A stretch of 41,775 nucleotides of DNA from Bacilli bacterium (GTDB lineage: Bacteria; Bacillota_I; Bacilli_A; RF39; UBA660): contig JAGHJJ010000025.1 of NCBI GenBank assembly GCA_017886705.1, positions 1 through 41,775 on the forward strand. The letters run 5' to 3'. The translations under genes were made by a program, and so were the position numbers. Within the stretch, counting starts at the first letter, position 1. Each line of letters starts with the position of its first letter. The notes under the pieces are model-generated. The model was not told the origin of the DNA, made no database searches, and saw only the letters and a program-made list of their open reading frames with translations. Below are positions 38,042 through 41,775 of the stretch, piece by piece.

Positions 38042-40582
38042 TTAATTATTCTCAACATTATTTGATTTTTCCACAATATCTAAATTTTCTGTTTGCGTAT
38101 TTTCTACTTCTGAATTTATGTTTTCCACAGTTTGATTTTCTTCGTTAGCTTCTTCATTTTCGCTAGTCTCTTCTTTTTCCACAACCGCAACCGTAGATAC
38201 TTTTTGATCATCTTTCAAATTAATCAATCTAACACCTTGTGTTGCTCTCTTTAACGTAGAAACTTGCTCTAATGGTAATTTTATAATCGTACCACTATCA
38301 GTAATAATCATTAAATCGTACTCACCATCAGCATCAACACAATCCAAAGCAACCATCATACCATTCTTCTCAGTGATATTTAATGCTTTAACACCTTTAC
38401 TTCCACGATGAGTTAAACGATATTCCTCAATTTCTGATTTCTTTCCGTATCCATTTTCTGTAACAATAAGAATTAATTGACCAGGCTTAATTACTTCTGC
38501 TCCAATAACTTTGCTATCTTCAAGTTCAATACCTTTAACACCAGAAGCACTACGTCCCATGACGCGAACCTCAGCTTCATTAAAACGAACCATACGACCG
38601 TTATTAGCACCAATTGCTATCTCATCATTACCAGTAGTAACACCAACATAGATCAATTCATCATCTTCTTTTAATCCAATAGCAATCTTACCACTCTTAC
38701 GTATATTATCAAACTCAGAAAGCTCTGTACGTTTTACTAAACCTTGACGAGTAACAAATACTAAATACTTATGTTCTTCATTATCAGCAGATAGCGATAT
38801 TATCGAACTAATGTTCTCGTCTTTTTCTAATGGTAATAAATTAATAATTGGTAATCCTTTGGATTGTCTACTAAATTCTGGAACTTCATAACCTTTCATA
38901 CGATAAATTCTACCTTTATTAGAGAAGAATAGAATATAATCATGTGTTTTCATTGAAACCAATTGCTCTACAAAATCCTCCTCATTAGTAGACATACCTT
39001 TAATACCTACTCCACCACGATTTTGAGTCTTATAAGTATCAGATTTTAATCTCTTAATATATCCTTTATTAGTTAAAGTAACAATAATATCTTCAACAGG
39101 AATTAATGACTCGTCTTCAATATATTCAATTGCAGTCATATCAATATTTGTACGACGTTCATCTCCATATTTATTCTTAATTTCTGTCATTTCGTCTTTA
39201 ATAATTTGTAATACTTTAGCTTCACTTGCTAATATTGATTTTAATTCTTCAATTTCAGCAAGTAATTCTTGTAACTCATTCTCTATTTTATCTCTTTCCA
39301 ATCCAGTTAAACGTCTTAACTTCATTTCTAAGATAGCTTGAGCTTGAGCTTCAGATAATTTATAGTTATTTCTAAGGCCAATCATAGCTTCTTCATCGTT
39401 TTTAGCCGATTTTATCAACTGAATAATCTCATCAATATGATCCAGTGCAATTTTTAATCCTTCTAAAATATGCGCTCTAGCTTCATCTCTAGCTAAATCA
39501 AACTTAGTACGACGAATAATAATTTCCTTTTGATAATCAATATATTTAGAAATAATATCTTTTAATCCTAATGTTTTTGGAACACCTTGATCAAGCATTA
39601 AGAAAATAATTCCATAATTTGTCTGAAAAGCAGTATGCTTATATAAATTATTAAGAACAACCTGAGGATTAGCATCTTTCTTAAGAGTAATCGTAATCTT
39701 AATACCATCTTTTAAATCTGTATGATAATCAGTAATTCCATCAATTACTTTATTATGAACAAGTTCAGCAACCCTATTCTTTAATTCTAATGTATTAATA
39801 CCATAAGGAACCTCATCCACAATAATATAATGTCTTCCATTTTTCTCTTCAATTCGTGCTTTACTACGAATAGTAATACTTCCTCTACCCGTTTCATAAG
39901 CCTTTCGAATACCACTATTACCTAAAATAGTAGCTCCTGTTGGAAAATCAGGACCTTTAATATATTGCATCAATCCATCAACATCAATATCAGGATTATC
40001 AATATAAGCAATACATCCATCAATAACCTCTTTTAAGTTATGTGGAGGAATGTTAGTAGCCATACCAACAGCAATTCCCATGGTACCATTAACTAAAATA
40101 TTAGGAAATCTAGATGGCAATATTTCAGGCTCTTTTTCAGATTCATCAAAGTTTGGAATAAAATTAACTGTATCTTTATTAATATTTCTTAATAACTCCA
40201 ACGAAATCTTAGATAATCTGGACTCGGTATAACGCATTGCTGCAGCACCATATCCCTCAATATTACCAAAGTTACCATGACCATCAACTAACATATAACG
40301 ATATGAAAAATCTTGTGCCATACGAACCATAGCTTCATAAATACTAGAGTCGCCATGTGGATGATATTTACCCATGACATCTCCAACGATTCTAGCACTC
40401 TTTTTATGAGGTTTATCAGGTGTATAACCAGATTCATACATAGAATATAAAATACGTCTATGAACAGGCTTTAAACCATCTCTTAAGTCAGGTAAAGCAC
40501 GTGATACAATAACACTCATAGAATATTCAAGGAAAGAATCCCTTACTTCATTAACTATATTATTTTTTTCTAACTTATCCAT
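38042..40582 (-). CDS. gyrA: DNA gyrase subunit A
   Basis: '[33 protein letters not shown]', '[47 protein letters not shown]', '[12 protein letters not shown]'; GyrA-box-like '[10 protein letters not shown]'. Confidence 0.98.
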   Translation of the reverse strand: MDKLEKNNIVNEVRDSFLEYSMSVIVSRALPDLRDGLKPVHRRILYSMYESGYTPDKPHKKSARIVGDVMGKYHPHGDSSIYEAMVRMAQDFSYRYMLVDGHGNFGNIEGYGAAAMRYTESRLSKISLELLRNINKDTVNFIPNFDESEKEPEILPSRFPNILVNGTMGIAVGMATNIPPHNLKEVIDGCIAYIDNPDIDVDGLMQYIKGPDFPTGATILGNSGIRKAYETGRGSITIRSKARIEEKNGRHYIIVDEVPYGINTLELKNRVAELVHNKVIDGITDYHTDLKDGIKITITLKKDANPQVVLNNLYKHTAFQTNYGIIFLMLDQGVPKTLGLKDIISKYIDYQKEIIIRRTKFDLARDEARAHILEGLKIALDHIDEIIQLIKSAKNDEEAMIGLRNNYKLSEAQAQAILEMKLRRLTGLERDKIENELQELLAEIEELKSILASEAKVLQIIKDEMTEIKNKYGDERRTNIDMTAIEYIEDESLIPVEDIIVTLTNKGYIKRLKSDTYKTQNRGGVGIKGMSTNEEDFVEQLVSMKTHDYILFFSNKGRIYRMKGYEVPEFSRQSKGLPIINLLPLEKDENISSIISLSADNEEHKYLVFVTRQGLVKRTELSEFDNIRKSGKIAIGLKEDDELIYVGVTTGNDEIAIGANNGRMVRFNEAEVRVMGRSASGVKGIELEDSKVIGAEVIKPGQLILIVTENGYGKKSEIEEYRLTHRGSKGVKALNITEKNGMMVALDCVDADGEYDLMIITDSGTIIKLPLEQVSTLKRATQGVRLINLKDDQKVSTVAVVEKEETSENEEANEENQTVENINSEVENTQTENLDIVEKSNNVENN

Positions 40583-40596
40583 TCTATCCTACCTCC

Positions 40597-41775
<1,179 letters not shown>

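Overview
The window is a compact AT-rich segment of a Firmicutes-like (spore-former-related) chromosome near the replication origin. Every supported gene is on the minus strand. Read in the direction of transcription (right to left), the order is: gyrB (5' end outside the window) - gyrA - ~0.8 kb non-coding region with a parS-like cluster, a Noc-box-like palindrome and DnaA-box-like nonamers - small SRP RNA - tadA - dnaX - ebfC - recR - bofA-like - holB - ricT - trmN6-like - rsmI - pth - mfd - unknown - spoVT - Met T-box/metG - small membrane ORF - tatD - three tandem TasA/CalY-like secreted-protein candidates - SipW-like signal peptidase - ksgA - yabG - veg - spoVG - yabP - yabQ - divIC - tilS - ftsH - PemK-like and two unknown ORFs - dusB - RDD protein - lysS - YfcC-like transporter - clpC/A-like - cysS - mrnC - rlmB - SigH-like sigma factor - unknown tail-anchored protein. 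The order closely follows the B. subtilis gyrA-to-sigH region with many genes missing. The best candidates for something new are: (1) a TasA-like triplet plus dedicated ER-type signal peptidase inserted between ksgA and tatD; (2) two identical 22-bp palindromes containing the Noc-box core, one beside a five-site parS-like cluster; (3) a strong enrichment of same-orientation DnaA-box-like nonamers between dnaX and gyrA; (4) a small PemK-like/unknown cassette between ftsH and dusB. All calls come from reading the sequence and the supplied translations; no database search was run.
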